64,000 bases of DNA from Adiantum capillus-veneris (Eukaryota > Streptophyta > Polypodiopsida > Polypodiales > Pteridaceae). The notes beneath the pieces are model-generated. The model saw nothing but the letters and a program-made list of their open reading frames with translations. It was not told where the DNA came from and searched no databases. The translations under genes and the position numbers were made by a program. The stretch covers positions 94,464,112 through 94,528,111 of the forward strand of contig CM043945.1 of NCBI GenBank assembly GCA_014529385.2. Direction: 5' to 3'. Positions 11,553 through 23,165 of the stretch are shown here, in pieces (within the stretch, counting starts at the first letter, position 1; every line of letters begins with the position of its first letter).

Positions 11553-12085
11553 TCCAATGGTTCTTTGGCTTTATGCATCTTCGCAACAAAGACAGCACAA
11601 GCCACACATCCCATGCTTAGAAAGCTCGCCACTGTAAAACTGGTCGAGAGGTCAAAGCCTCCATTGACAAAACCAAAAATGAGAATACCCCTTCACTTCT
11701 TGCTTTCTACAATAACAAATTAGAGGCCAAGCACAAAAACACTCAGATGTAAAATCCATTCACTGTTCAAGTAAAATCGATCGAAGTATTGAGCACGCTT
11801 TCGTTTTATCCCGACATCATATAAAGTAGGCAAAAAAGGTTTGCCAAAGAAATGAAATAAAATGTATTTTTTGGCCAAAAGAATAACATTGTTTCATTCT
11901 CGCACAATCATGAGAATAATGAATAATGGATCACAATAAGGCTTCTTTTAAGTTGAGAGCTTGCATTAATGCAACTTCCCATTGAGATTATAATCTAAAG
12001 AATGGAATATATATCAGCATTTGCTGATGCAAATGGGGTCAGAGAATGACCAAATAGTGATGACAAATGCCAAAATCAACAACCC

Positions 12086-14018
12086 CTACTCCAAGGGTTC
12101 CTTTGGCCACAGCCGCATCCAAGCAGATGCTTCTTCAGAAGACAGCTTCCTGATGCCAGCATAGAAACCTTCGGCATCATCACCTTTCTCAGTATGTGTC
12201 TTTCGGTAGATCCCTGTTCTCCTCCAGCGAGATCCTGGAGCGTATTGATTGAACTCCAACCAAACCATGTCTGTTCATATATGAGTCAAATGAGAACGAG
12301 CAGATTATGTGGCTCAATTTAAGATTGTTTTTTATCATGAAAGCATCAAATGGTTTGCACAGCAGAAAGATTTGATTATGTGTCAAGACACAGAAAAACG
12401 ACCAGAGCGACCATCAACCAGTTGGAAGGCAAGAGTACCCACACATGGAGAATCTTAAACTTACCATCCAAGTGACAGCAGCAATGTCGGCTATCTTTGT
12501 CACATGTTTCTAGATGCCCGACTACTCCATACCACCATCCTGAGGACGGACACAGACAAGGAAAGTGTCAAAAGGAAGAATCCCCACCACCACGCATCAA
12601 AAAGACTATAAGAGACTTCGCTTCATGTCCTTAAACAAGTGCTTCATTCTTCATGCCCGTTTCAAAAAAAAAGAAAATATTTCACAGGGAAGGATGCAAT
12701 TCGTGTGTGCTAAAATGCGATGCCAGGCCAAAACTATACTAAGGCTGTGAGTGAGACCAAAGCAACATCTTCTTACCATAGGGAAACCTCTTGTTCCTTC
12801 GCCATTGAACTTCAACATGATCTCCTGGTCGGAGGTCTTCTAACGATGTAGACACAAAGAGCTCATGGGCAGTTGTTGAAAAGGGGGGTTTTCTAAGCCT
12901 TTGCCAAGAAACCCCATCTTCTAGAAGAGGAGAGCAAGAGCCATGAGGTGGGTACCTAAAGCAGGACAAAGACATTTAGCATACATGTATATGGTGACAG
13001 TCCCTTGAAATTGAGAGACTTGTGTCTTGCTAAACATTACTCAAATCTACATTACATAAGCACAGCTCCTCAATGCTTTCATTGTACCAGGATCAACTAT
13101 CGCACATTAACACTTACATGACAATCACTTGTACAGGATCATGTATGTGCATGTCTCTTTGACTCAAATTAAACCACACATGCTGGAAGGAAGGCCCTTT
13201 AAATATATACCTTGCTTTAAACGTATCAGTTTGCCGATCGTAGCATAGTTCCGCATCATAGCAAGATAACAAGAACCCAACGTGACCATTCTGCAGCAGA
13301 AATCAAGTAGCTCTCAGTAAGAGATAAGAAGTATCACATCCATAGCATCCCAATCACCACCAAAAAGAGTGCGTTAGCATACCTCGCGATTGAACACTTG
13401 GGCCGGGAACCAGTAAGCACCAGTCTCAAGAGTTGTGTACCACTCCCTGTACACATTCTTAGTGCTTATCATCTTCTCAGAAAGATAGGAGGGAGGAGAC
13501 TTTGCCCAAGGACTCCATATGCAAGAAAGAGGCCAACTTATAAGGGGCTTGTCTTGAGTCAAGGAATCATCCGTTTTAAAAGGATTAAATTGCACATGCA
13601 TTCCGCTGCTGCAGCTGCTCTGCCATTCTTTAAATGCCAGATCACCCACAACACCTCCCCATTTCGCTTGCACATGCCGCTTCCACAAATGGTCACTGCC
13701 ACATCTCTCATTAAGCTCTTTGCAAACCGATGCCGCCCTGCCAAGGCTTTGAGGGAGAAGCTTTGATAGAATAGTTTCCACAGAAAGCTCTGGCAAGTCT
13801 AGAAGAGAAGGGGCAGCAGCAACATCTCCCTCGTCCTCTGCGAGGCTCTGGACCTTGTGCTTCCTTCGGACGCACATGGCTACAAAGACGGAGAGCTTCT
13901 TTCTGAAGCTCAGGAGGTTGAGAAATAAGCCAAAGGCTAACCAGAGGGAAAACAGAGGAATCGATTGAAGAGAGCTGCTCATCTGACCGGGGAGGAGGGA
14001 GAAGGCGCCTCCGATCAA
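12086..14018 (-). CDS. F-box protein (At2g32560/At2g26850-like family), five exons
   Basis: Likely substrate-recognition subunit of an SCF ubiquitin ligase, in which the F-box binds SKP1; the substrate is unknown. Exons on the minus strand: 14018-13383, 13290-13211, 12955-12777, 12539-12465 and 12270-12086. All introns are GT-AG and phases join cleanly, giving 1155 nt: 384 codons plus TAG. Residues about 72-118 form the F-box ([16 protein letters not shown], then VCKEL and DHLWKRH). The later exons carry the family's conserved C-terminal region ([61 protein letters not shown]). The length is close to that of the Arabidopsis family members as I recall them. A hydrophobic stretch at residues about 21-38, with basic residues after it, could be a membrane anchor, also typical of the family. 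It is the only intact host gene seen. The start is the first ATG of the long exon 1 frame; an in-frame ATG at codon 13 is possible. Confidence 0.92.
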
Positions 14019-14049
14019 CTACATTAGCCGTTAAATGAGGTAGCAACTA

Positions 14050-14056
14050 ACGGCTG

Positions 14057-14100
<44 letters not shown>

Positions 14101-14305
14101 AATGTGCGTGTACGCCTCTCTCTCTCTCTCCCGAAATGTGTGCGTGTATGTGGACGCCCTTGACGCTCGTTGGCTGTGGTTGCTACATAAACGCAGAGAT
14201 TGACGACGAGTCGCCTCGCCTGCAGCAGCCCTAATAATATACCTTACTTGCCTTGGCCTAGTTGGTCACTACACGCACACATTAGGCCTACGCTATATAA
14301 AAGCC
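14050..14305 (-). promoter_or_regulatory. Probable F-box gene 5' UTR and promoter with (CT)n tracts and TATA
   Basis: Upstream of the F-box start lie two (CT)n tracts (about 14058-14096 and 14116-14130), which would be GA repeats in the transcript, a common feature of plant 5' UTRs. At 14293-14304 is CTATATAAAAG. On the plus strand it is a near-ideal TATA box. On the minus strand it reads TTTTATATAG, a weaker one that would place the start of the F-box transcript near 14265. No plus-strand gene was found downstream to claim the better orientation. Assigned by position only. Confidence 0.45.
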
Positions 14306-14737
14306 CAAAGATCGGGTCTTCCGCGGCCCCGAGGCAGTCAGCCGCAGCAAGCAGCCTTCGCTAAAGAGGAGTATCCGATCTTGTCACGATTTCTTGCCCA
14401 CTTTTCAATTTAATTTAAATAATAATAAGTGTTAGAAGAAAACCGGGGTCTAGTGTATTTTAGCCGGCTGAAATTATAAAATCCCGGTTAGATTGAGCTT
14501 GCCTTTAAGAAAACCGGCAAATTTACACAAGTTTTATTGAAATTACCGGTAAAAGCTTCAAATTTTGACCTGGAAACCGGGAAATTTTTTACTGGTTAGG
14601 AAAAATGTATTTTTCGGGCTTCTCCTTTTTCTCTGCAAAATAAAAATATCTTCATTTCTCACCCCATAAACAAAAAGTGGACCGTGGATCCTGCACTTTA
14701 TCTCTTCAGATAGAGAATTTTGGGGGTCACCTAACTT
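14306..14737. other. Intergenic stretch with clustered CCGG/AACCGG sites
   Basis: Six CCGG-centred sites (about 14443, 14464, 14483, 14514, 14546 and 14577), mostly within AAACCGG/CCGGTT contexts including the palindrome TTACCGGTAA, lie at 20-32 bp spacing. No gene is supported; a short minus-strand frame here lacks any domain. It could be a small regulatory cluster or a decayed minisatellite. Confidence 0.4.
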
Positions 14738-15229
14738 TAAAAGGTTGTACCTCATAGTCCAGACCTTTATCTTTTGGATATATCACAAGGGATTCTCATG
14801 CACATAAGGTTTGGGGTCACCTAAGGCTCGTGTCACACACAGGCATCCAAGAGGCCAAAAAAGCCCTTTCGGGTGCCCGTAATGTCACACAGTCAAAGGA
14901 CACAAAAAATTTGATTGAGTTTTCACTTCATCATCACGAACCAAGGTCAGCCAATTAGAGAGCATTAGCCGCTGTGGCAGAAGGTCTAACCCATTGGCCA
15001 TCCTTCGCGCACCATCTTTTGCTCATGTTCGCACAATGACGATGTTGGGCGAGGGGTGAAGCTAGTTCCCTTTTTGCTATGGCAGACATCGCAGCCAGCC
15101 TTTCTCCATCTCATTGGCACACCCAACGACTAGGCGTGGTTGACAACGGCCTCACTTTAAAAGGTTGTACCTCATATAGTCCAAATGTTATCTTTTAGAT
15201 ACAGAGGGGATTCACATGTACATAAGGGT
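14738..15229. repeat. Pair of ~70-bp direct repeats about 420 bp apart
   Basis: About 14738-14808 and 15158-15229 share AAAAGGTTGTACCTCATA, GTCCA, TTATCTTTTGGATA or TTATCTTTTAGATA, and GGGATTC.CATG.ACATAAGG in the same order. The interval holds no recognised gene. Confidence 0.75.
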
Positions 15230-15279
15230 AGACTACTTCTCAAGCTCAATCACATTGAATATATTTTTCTCGTCCTGAT

Positions 15280-15490
15280 TGTTGGAAATAGGGTTGCAGG
15301 GAAACACACACAGCTTGGAGAAGGTGAAGAACCTCAAGGCACACAAGTGAGAGTATTTTGCTTAGTGCACAAATGAAAGCCCTAGAGTATATAGAATGCA
15401 GGGAGGGGGGGGGGACTCCTAGTGAGGAAAAAATGCCCTGATGATTCTAAGTGTGCTCACACACATCACTACCACATATATATGGTAACA
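15280..15490 (-). repeat. 3' LTR of copia A
   Basis: 211 bp, aligning throughout with the 227-bp LTRs of copia B and bounded by the same TG...CA ends (minus strand TGTTACCATATA ... CCAACA). It contains a poly-G run near 15404-15414. Confidence 0.85.
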
Positions 15491-15744
15491 ACTCCCTCCT
15501 GGAGTGATGCGGTGAACGAGAGCTGGCACATAGTGTATAGGGAAGTGTCATGCCTTGAGGGCATGATCAATCCACAAAGGGGAGTATGCCAAAATCTTTG
15601 CAAAAAGCTTCGAACTTCTCACAAGGAAAAGGCTTTTGTGAAGAGATCTGCAAGGTTGTCTTGTGTCGGCACGTAAGCCAAGCTGATCTCTCATGCTAAG
15701 AGTCTCTCTCTGACATAGTGATAAAGCACCTCAATGTGCTTTGT

Positions 15745-16101
15745 TCAAGCATGAAAAACTGGGTTTCTCACAACTACCAATGCGCTCTTACTATCAATGT
15801 AGATGATTTTGGCAGTGTCCTGTCCAACACCCAAATAAGCCATAAGGTGTCTAAGCCATACACACTCAAACGTATCTAGGAAGACTGCCTTGTACTCAGT
15901 CTCACAACTAGAAGTGGCCAAAATAGGTTGCTTCTTGCTCAACCATGATATGCATGAACTGCCGAGCATGAAACAAAAACCACTTGTGGACACTCGTATG
16001 TCATAACAACTAACCCAATCTGAGTCCGAAAAAGCATGTAAATATGGCGGCAATGATCCCTCCTTAGGATAAAACAAGCCAAGATGTAAAGTGCCACTCA
16101 A
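15745..16101 (-). pseudogene. Copia A RNase H domain
   Basis: Copia RNase H, which degrades the RNA strand of the RNA-DNA hybrid during reverse transcription. Seen: HAFSDSDW (catalytic Asp region), STSGFCFMLG, ISWLSKKQP, a TEYKAV (catalytic Glu) stretch and YIDSKSALVVVRNPVFHA. The frame ends at a stop before the C-terminal TKALS region seen in elements B and C, and it is displaced from the RT frame upstream. Confidence 0.85.
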
Positions 16102-16124
16102 ATAGCCAAAATCCTCTTGACAAC

Positions 16125-16967
16125 CTACTTAGACCCTAGGCTATGCATAAATATGCCAACCTGTGAGATTGCAAACTGAATACCTAACCATGTATTGCAT
16201 ACATAAATAAGGCATCCAGTAGTTTGATAAAGAGTGACATCAACAGGATCGCCAACATCATGAAAACTCAATTTCAAACCTATTTCCATGAGAGTAGCAA
16301 TAGGTTTGCAGTCCTCAAGTCCAAACTTACATAGCAATGTCTCTATGTAATGCGTTTGACACAAGGCAATATGACCATCACATTGCTTAAATTGTCTACC
16401 CAAGTAATGATGCAAAAGCCCCAAGTTTTCTATTTTGAAAGTAGCATTCAAATCAGCCATAGATTTAGCAATATGTGTCTCATTTGGGCTAGTAATTAGC
16501 AAATCATCCACATATAGAACAACGATGAGAAATACATCACCCTCATGGTTTACATACAAAATGCTTTTTTGTTGGACTGTTTTGAAAGCCTCGTTCAACC
16601 AAATAAGTGTCAGCTTTCTCATACCTAGCACGACGAGACTACCAAGCTTTCTTAGATTTGCACACTTTATATCTTGTCCTTTTTGGACAAAACTGTGAGG
16701 CTGCGTTACATAAACTTCCTCAAATATATCACCATTCAAGAAAGGATTAACAATGTTTGATTGATGTACATCCAATCTAAAATGAGCTGCCAATGCACAT
16801 AAAAGACAAACAATAGTCATACAACAAGAGGGAGCAAAAATACAACAAGTGGGAGAAAAAATATCTTCATAATCTATGCCTTTCTCTTGTGCATATCCTT
16901 TTGCAACAAGTCGAACCTTATAGCAATCAATCTCACCATCTGGCTTACATTTCAACTTGTAAACCAC
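16125..16967 (-). pseudogene. Copia A reverse transcriptase remnant
   Basis: Frame with the copia RT signature: KLKCKPDGEIDCYKVRLVAKGY at the N side (broken into shorter motifs here as KLKCKPDGEID and RLVAKGY), YVDDLLITSP as active site, LGLLHHYLGRQF, and CKPIATLMEIG. Relative to copia B it has small insertions and deletions. The KALYGLKQ block is shifted out of frame, so the copy is inactive. Confidence 0.88.
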
Positions 16968-17435
16968 TTTGTATCAATGGCCTTTTTGCCATGAGAAAAA
17001 TCACATAAAGTCCATGAGTCATTTTCTATAACCGCATCATATTCTGATTGCATGGAAGCCATCTAATTTTTTGGATTATGTGCTTCATCAAATGACAGAG
17101 GTTCCTCGACATCACATAAACTAGAAACATCCAAAGCATAACAATCTGACGCATAAGATGCATGGCGAGAACTTGAACACCTAAATGATGACTTCTACAA
17201 TGGACTTTGATTTTCAAAGTATATCTAGATTAGATGGGGTTTGGTTTGATGGTGATCTCTTTTTGGGCTTGGGATTCCTTATATTTTTGACGATTACTCT
17301 CTTATCAAGAAGCCTCTTTTTTGTAACAGAACTATTGGCTCCTATTTGGAATGAAAAACCATGTTGCTATCCACCTATGTGTGTGTGTATTTGTGTGTGT
17401 GTGCGTGTGTGCGTGCGCGTGTGCATGTGTGTGTA

Positions 17436-17720
17436 AGTGAGTGTTAACTATGAGAACAAAATTAAGATCATACACACATTACTTAATTTATTTTTTTCCA
17501 CACCTTATGAATACCTTGTGTGTCATGGTAAGAGCGAGCGAGACCCAGCAAAGGCTGGTTGCCGAGCTAGTATTCTTTAAAAACAAAGCAATAAGGAGCT
17601 CTCACACATCTAAGATCATCTGAGGTGAAGAAATTGCTCCACCCACATACTCTGTGTTCTCTCTTTCTTCTCCACAACATGCTCTTGTGCACACATAGAA
17701 CTGGTATGAGAGCTAGGGGG
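17436..17720 (+). mobile_element. Copia-like LTR end with degenerate primer-binding site (relic Z1)
   Basis: The block from about 17571 to 17697 (AAAGCAATAAGG ... GCTCCACCCACA.ACTCT ... TCTCTCTTTCTTCTCCACAACA) recurs at about 36130-36240 and looks like the 3' part of an LTR. It is followed at 17701-17712 by TGGTATGAGAGC, one base different from the canonical TGGTATCAGAGC primer-binding site. Left of it is a mixed GT/GC microsatellite (about 17380-17434). No gag frame is recognised downstream. Confidence 0.6.
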
Positions 17721-18649
17721 AGCAACTTCAACGTCTTTGCATACACGAGGGCTTCGTGCCGAGTTGGAGCTTGTGGCTTGGAGCAAAAAATCTACTTTGC
17801 AATTTGGAGCTCTACGAGCCTTGCACAAAGCAAGTATCGAAACCATCTGAGAGCTTTGGAGTGTGTGTAATGGTACATTGAAGCTCATAGCATTCCATCA
17901 ATAAACTTTTGAGAAAGGCTTTGAAACACTTGAAATTGCAAAACCAAGAGGGCTATTAGCCCATTGCGTAGCACAATAAAGGGCACCGCACACTTTGTGG
18001 CAAGTTATAGTAGCACAAAAAAAAATCTTAAGGTAGTGCTAAATAATATAACATCACTCACCTCTTGTTGCCCATAGTAGGAAATTAATAGCATCAAACT
18101 TTGATACTTGCCAAAAAAGGAAGCTATGAGCAAAATCTTTAACATTGAGGAGAGAAAATAATAGCCACAGATAGCCTTGCACAAGAGAGAAGGGCAGCCA
18201 TAGCCCTTCTTGATATTATATTCTTTCTTGTGCACATACACCCGGTAGCATCGAAGTGCAAAGACACATAGAGAGCCACTCCTCCACACTTGCTATAGAG
18301 TTGTATGGCATATTTGACCATTTCTCGTATGGGCCTGTGAGTCGGGCATGTGTATAGGTTTTTTTGGCAGATGCCTTGGCGTAGTCAAGTATCAATTTAC
18401 AACCATGTATTGTAAAGTGTGAGATTTGTCCTAAAATATGAGTCAAGGAGTGAAGAGAAGGAATTATCCCACATGCAGTGGTGCAAGGTTAAAGAGCTAC
18501 TTAAAGCTCATTCCATGAATGAATAGACACAAGTCTATTTTGCATGGTGAGCTTGTGATGGCTTACCAAATACTCAAGATTGTGTTTATGAGTCCAAGTT
18601 AATTGATCTTGGAGCCTAATTCGCTTGAGTGATAATCTAGCCAACACAC
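17721..18649. other. Non-coding stretch, probable retrotransposon leader debris
   Basis: No domain is recognised on either strand. Short overlapping frames (for example minus 18005-18289) have no supporting features. Confidence 0.4.
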
Positions 18650-19796
18650 ACTCACTTGTGTGCACGATGTTTCTCTTTCATCCACCCTAGCTAGCATGAT
18701 CCCATCAAGTGGTACCAGAGCACCATGTTTTTGCTAGCTAGGTTTTGTTGGTATGAATTTGTGTGTTAGTAATTAGCATCTCCATTCGAGGGATTAGTAT
18801 TTTTTAATTACCATTATGATCCATTGGCATTCTCCATAACTATTTGCATCTCTCACTAATTAAGCCCTAATCTAGCTATGCGTAGGCACGTCCTTGGCAC
18901 ACCTAAGAGGCCACTACCCTCCATGGCTAGGTAGGCTTGATTAAGGTAAGGATTATATTTTTTTTTGGTGGTTTTTGTGCTCGCTTTCAGCTTACTTCAT
19001 TGCAAAATTTCTCCCATGAAAGCCACCATTTCCTATTGCAATTTGTGTGTGTACAAAGTGTTAATCAACACCGTTTTGTAGATCTCTCACATGATTCAAT
19101 CGCACTTCATTGGGCTATCCTATTAAGCTTGCAAAATCCCTCCGTTTTCAGCTTTCTTTAGCCTATCAAACCTCTGAAATATTTGTTGCAGAACCTATGT
19201 GTGTTTTGGGTCCTATCTCAACCTAGGCCTTTTTTCGGGTCCGAGCAGACTGGCAAACCGTCAGCAATAGGTCTTCATCCGTCTGGTAGCTTATACATGC
19301 GCATCACAGTGATCCGCCACGATTGAAGCTACCCATTCATCCCGTCGAACGACGCCCTTCACACCCGCTGCCCGAGTGCCTGCCTCCCCTGCCCGAGCTT
19401 CCCCCGCATGCCCCAACACCTGCCCAGCTAACCGTCCTTACCTCACCTGCCCGGAGCATATTGGGCTCCCCCTTCCCATGGCCATTGGCCCTACCCTTGA
19501 TCCTCTAAGCTCCAAGGCCTCTAAGGGCATGCTCCCACTCAGCAACATCAAAGGCTCAATTTCACAATAAGGGACTTCAAAAGTGGCCATCCACTAAAGA
19601 AAGCCTTCGCATCAAGCATTCAAATACCTTTAGAAGGCCTTCACCATCAGAGAGCAAGCTTCCAACTGTCGACCCTGGGCACAAGAGAGTACCCACGACC
19701 AAAAAGCAAAACAATATCGACAAAAGCCAAAGGTGTTTCAGAAATTAAGTGGCAGAGAACCGAGCAGCATCAAAGAAGAATTAAAAGGAGTTCTCC

Positions 19797-19840
<44 letters not shown>

Positions 19841-20720
19841 AAAACTTCAAAACTTTGCAGATCTAAGCACAATAAATTAAAATAAATTTTATATCAAGTT
19901 GAAAGGCTACTTAATAAAAAATCAATTGTGGGGAATAGTCAAGCCAACACCCATTGATCTGACATCCACTACTGGTGCACAAGTATTGACACGAACTATG
20001 AGTGCACAAAATCAAGCCAAAGACAAGCAGGCATTAGGAATCATGATCACTGCACTACATGACAGTTATGTACACTTTATTGATGATTGTGATACCTCAT
20101 CAGTTGCATGGAAAGCACTAGAAAAAAACTTTGGAGCTAGGAAAAAGAAGAGCAAAGTGAGCTTAAAGAAAGATCTATAAAAATTACAAATGGAACATAA
20201 TGAAGATATTGCAAGCTTGATCAATCGCCTCAAAAGCATGACCATGCAGCTAGCTTTTGTAAACACTGCACTACTAGAGGAGGACAGAATTGCAGTTCTT
20301 CTAGCAGTCTTACCACCTAGCTTTGACCAGATCATGACCATCATTGAAGAGAAGGATCCAACACCAGTTTTTCAAGATGTCATTAATGTCCGAGGAGAAG
20401 AAGCAAGGGAGGAATGCTACTTTAGGGGGAGGAGCTTTTGCAGTTGGCTCTAGTAACAAAACTTGTTTTAAGTGTGGCAAAGACGGGCACATAGCAAAGG
20501 ACTGTCTAGCATCGAAGACTTGCAGCATTTGCGGGAAGAAGGATCACCTTCCTTCCAAGTGTTTCAAAAGGGACAGAGGCAATTTATTTGGCAGAAGAAG
20601 ACAAAGATGAAGATGAAGAAGAAGGTGGCACTAGCCTTCTGGTCTACGATGACATTCTCTAGTTTCTTTTGTTTTGCCTTTCCCCTTCATTTGTACTTAT
20701 TTAGAGATATCTTGGACTAG
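18650..20720 (+). mobile_element. Copia-type relic X2: LTR end, primer-binding site, leader, gag
   Basis: An LTR end (...GATCCCATCA) is followed by the primer-binding site TGGTACCAGAGC at 18710-18721, one base from the consensus. A leader of about 1.1 kb related to that of relic X1 follows (shared CAGAGA.CCGAGCAGCA.CAAAGAA near 19750), with (CT)n at 19801-19838, and then gag. Nothing beyond gag is present; the downstream LTR-like sequence at about 20740-20975 belongs to a different element (Y). The copy is either 3'-truncated or gag-only. Confidence 0.65.
19887..20610 (+). pseudogene. Copia-type gag with two zinc knuckles (relic X2)
   Basis: Nucleocapsid-like protein that would package element RNA. 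The N-terminal section shows LKGYLIKNQLWGIV and SVAWKALEKNFGA, the usual copia gag (UBN2-type) pattern. A middle section reads DIASLINRLKSMTMQLA and VLPPSFDQIMTI. After a frame change near 20344-20453 come two CCHC knuckles, CFKCGKDGHIAKDC and CSICGKKDHLPSKC. A stop (TAA) near 20178 and the frameshift show it is inactive. Downstream an acidic tail (EDKDEDEEEGG) leads towards where protease would lie, but protease is absent. Confidence 0.8.
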
Positions 20721-21735
20721 CTTGGTCTGAGTTTTATACATCTGTTTGAGGGTAGGTGTTTGAGTGTCCCTTGGATTAGAGATACAGTTTGTGTCGTGGA
20801 TTGGGGTGTTGGGTTTCAAGCCCGTGGTGGTCGGTTATGGCTGGGTGGGCGATCGCTCACTTACTTTCTGGTTCATAAAGATAATAAGGAGCGTGAGATC
20901 CATTCTCTCACAAGCTCCACCTCCTGCATCCCCTTCCCCCTTCTCCTTCCATCTCTTGCACTCACGTTTCAGCAATTGGTATCAGACCGCAGGCAGCCCC
21001 GGCACGTCCTCTCTGCTACTCGCGTGTGTACCAACATCAAGCAAGAAGAGTTTTGGTAAGCTTCTCGCAAAATCGAGCAGAGCACTATACAGACAGAGGG
21101 CCATGAAGGGAGAAGCAACAGCAGGTCACGACGGCAGGTAACGAGAAGGAAAAGGCATCAAGCCTTGTATGCAAAGGCTTGGGAGCGGAAAGTCGAGGCT
21201 AATCTGAGGCAAATTGAAGCTCGGCAATGAATTTTGAAAGCAAGAAATCAAGGGGCTAAGAACTCCGAAGCCAGGCTCTTGAAGGCCAAGCAAGCTTAAG
21301 AGCATTTGGAGCACCTTGGCAGCGTGAGAGAGGTGGAATCAAAAGCATACAAAAGGCTTGCAATTGATGCAGGTCCAAGATGCAGCAAGCAAGAAATTGG
21401 GCGAGCATTACCCATATGAGCAGGTTGGCATTGCTTCAACCTAGGCAGTCGGCGCAGCAAGTAGTGTTGGGCATCGCAAGGCATACACACACACTCGTCA
21501 TCTTGTCAAAGATCTAGTTATCCTGCAGCTCGTTGGTTCCGGCCGAATTCGACAAAGAGGCAGTAATTTTTTTTAAAAAAAAACTCTAATCCCACACACT
21601 TTGTGTGTGCAAGCCCTTGTTCCCATTGCTGAGCCTCGACAAACCTTCCCTCTCTTGAACTCTCCCCCGACTCTCCAATTTCTTGTCCGCTCACACCGGC
21701 AACTTGAGTAGAGAGACCGAGTTTGAAAGTAGATG

Positions 21736-21737
<2 letters not shown>

Positions 21738-21783
<46 letters not shown>

Positions 21784-21824
21784 TTTCAGCCCTCTTTGTG
21801 TGTGAAGAGAGAGAGAGAGAGAGA
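21738..21824. repeat. (GA)n tracts in leader of relic Y
   Basis: (GA)n at about 21738-21780 and a shorter one at about 21807-21824. Confidence 0.9.
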
Positions 21825-21924
21825 TTTTTCTCGAAAGAGAGTGAGCGAATGAGATAGAGAGAGCAGGGAGGTGCCTCATCACCTCAGCATCGGAGGCTTC
21901 TGTCCGGTGATATCGACATCAATG

Positions 21925-22020
21925 ATCACTCTCAAGCAGAGAGAGAGAGTGCTCCGGCTCCTCAACATCATCATCACTCTCAGGCAGAGAGAGAGAGTGC
22001 TCCGGCTCCTCAACATCACA
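21925..22020. repeat. 48-bp tandem duplication
   Basis: Two units, 21925-21972 and 21973-22020 (ATCACTCTCA.GCAGAGAGAG...TGCTCCGGCTCCTCAACATC), differing at very few bases. Confidence 0.9.
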
Positions 22021-23165
22021 ATTTACCGCTCCACCCCGGCACATTGGTTCTTGACACTGATTCTTGTGATTCTGCATTAGCTCGACATCATCTCTTATTG
22101 CAACGGATTTTCAACATCCGACTCGACACCGGTTTCATGCGGACGACTTTTTCTCATGATCGACAACTGTGCTTGCCACATGAACGAGTGAGGTGCCTCT
22201 ACCATAGAAGAGTGACACCCGACAGTGGCACTAATCGCGCTCTACAACATGGTTTTCGGCTACGGCACCTTAGGGGGCTATTCGACTAGTGCATTTTCGC
22301 TCGACGATGAAAATCGGCACATAGCGACACCGACACGCAGGTTACAGGTTACAGGGAGCTTTTCAAGCCTGTTTATACACAGATTCTCCAGGTTTTTAGA
22401 CACAACACTTTTTTAGGCAATTTTAACAGTCTTTTCAACAACAGTTTCCTTTGCGGACAGATGCGTTTACAGATGCATTTTTGTGTGAGCACACCTAGTG
22501 CTACTGAGCTCTTTTGAGAGCAGATATCCCTGCATGGATCACTTTTGCTGCATGCAGTATTTCTTGGTGCCTGCTTGAGCGCGGTTCACTCATGTACGCT
22601 GAGTTGTGGACGTTGTCCATTGTACTTTGTGTGGAGCCATTTTTTGGCTATTTTGGTAGTTTTTCCGAGCCATTTTTGAGACTCGGATTGAAAGAGCCCT
22701 TTCTAAGACTGTGGCTAGTCCTTTTGTGTCTGCATTAGCCTTTGACGGTCGATAGTGTGAGGTTTTCTTTGAGCTAGGGTATTCTTGAATGTTGAGATAC
22801 CTTCAGTGATGCAGGTAGCTGGAGTTCCCCTATATGGTATCCTGGACATGTAACTGGACGGTTTTTTGTGCTTTTGACGTCGAGTTGGCAGTCACACAAC
22901 AGTGGTTTTGTGCAGTATATACCCAGTGATTGTTATTTTTTAGCAGTTTATGCATCTTTGAGTTGAGTTCTAACTCCTCATACAAAGGAGACTCTGTCGG
23001 ATTTTTCACGTGAGTCTGTTTTATGCATTCTTGGCAGTTCTAGCTGTTCTTACACATTGATTGTGCTACATTATGGTTTGAGTTTTTGCTCATATTCTAG
23101 GGGAAACTCTACTGAAATTGTCCCAGACAATTTGCCATAAAGTTTTTGGCTACGTTCTCTTAATC

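Larger units (their letters stand above)
9001..12085. other. Intergenic sequence without a supported gene
   Basis: Short frames on both strands (for example plus 9326-9667, plus 10700-10978, minus 10956-11222) overlap one another antisense, and none shows a domain. Two small tandem duplications inside this stretch are listed separately. The right end is the 3' flank of the F-box gene. Confidence 0.5.
15280..17182 (-). mobile_element. Copia element A, 5'-truncated (3' LTR plus RT/RNase H half)
   Basis: Third copy of the copia family that also gives elements B and C. It has a 3' LTR (15280-15490, 211 bp, starting TGTTGGAAATAGGG and ending ATATATGGTAACA on the plus strand), then the polypurine tract (plus-strand ACTCCCTCCTGG just inside), RNase H and reverse transcriptase on the minus strand. 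Similarity to B stops near 17182, so gag, protease and integrase are missing. Coding is broken by stops and frameshifts. Confidence 0.88.

Noticed and set aside
13398-13766. 122-codon plus-strand frame
   Set aside because: Lies antisense over F-box exon 1, whose protein family is clear.
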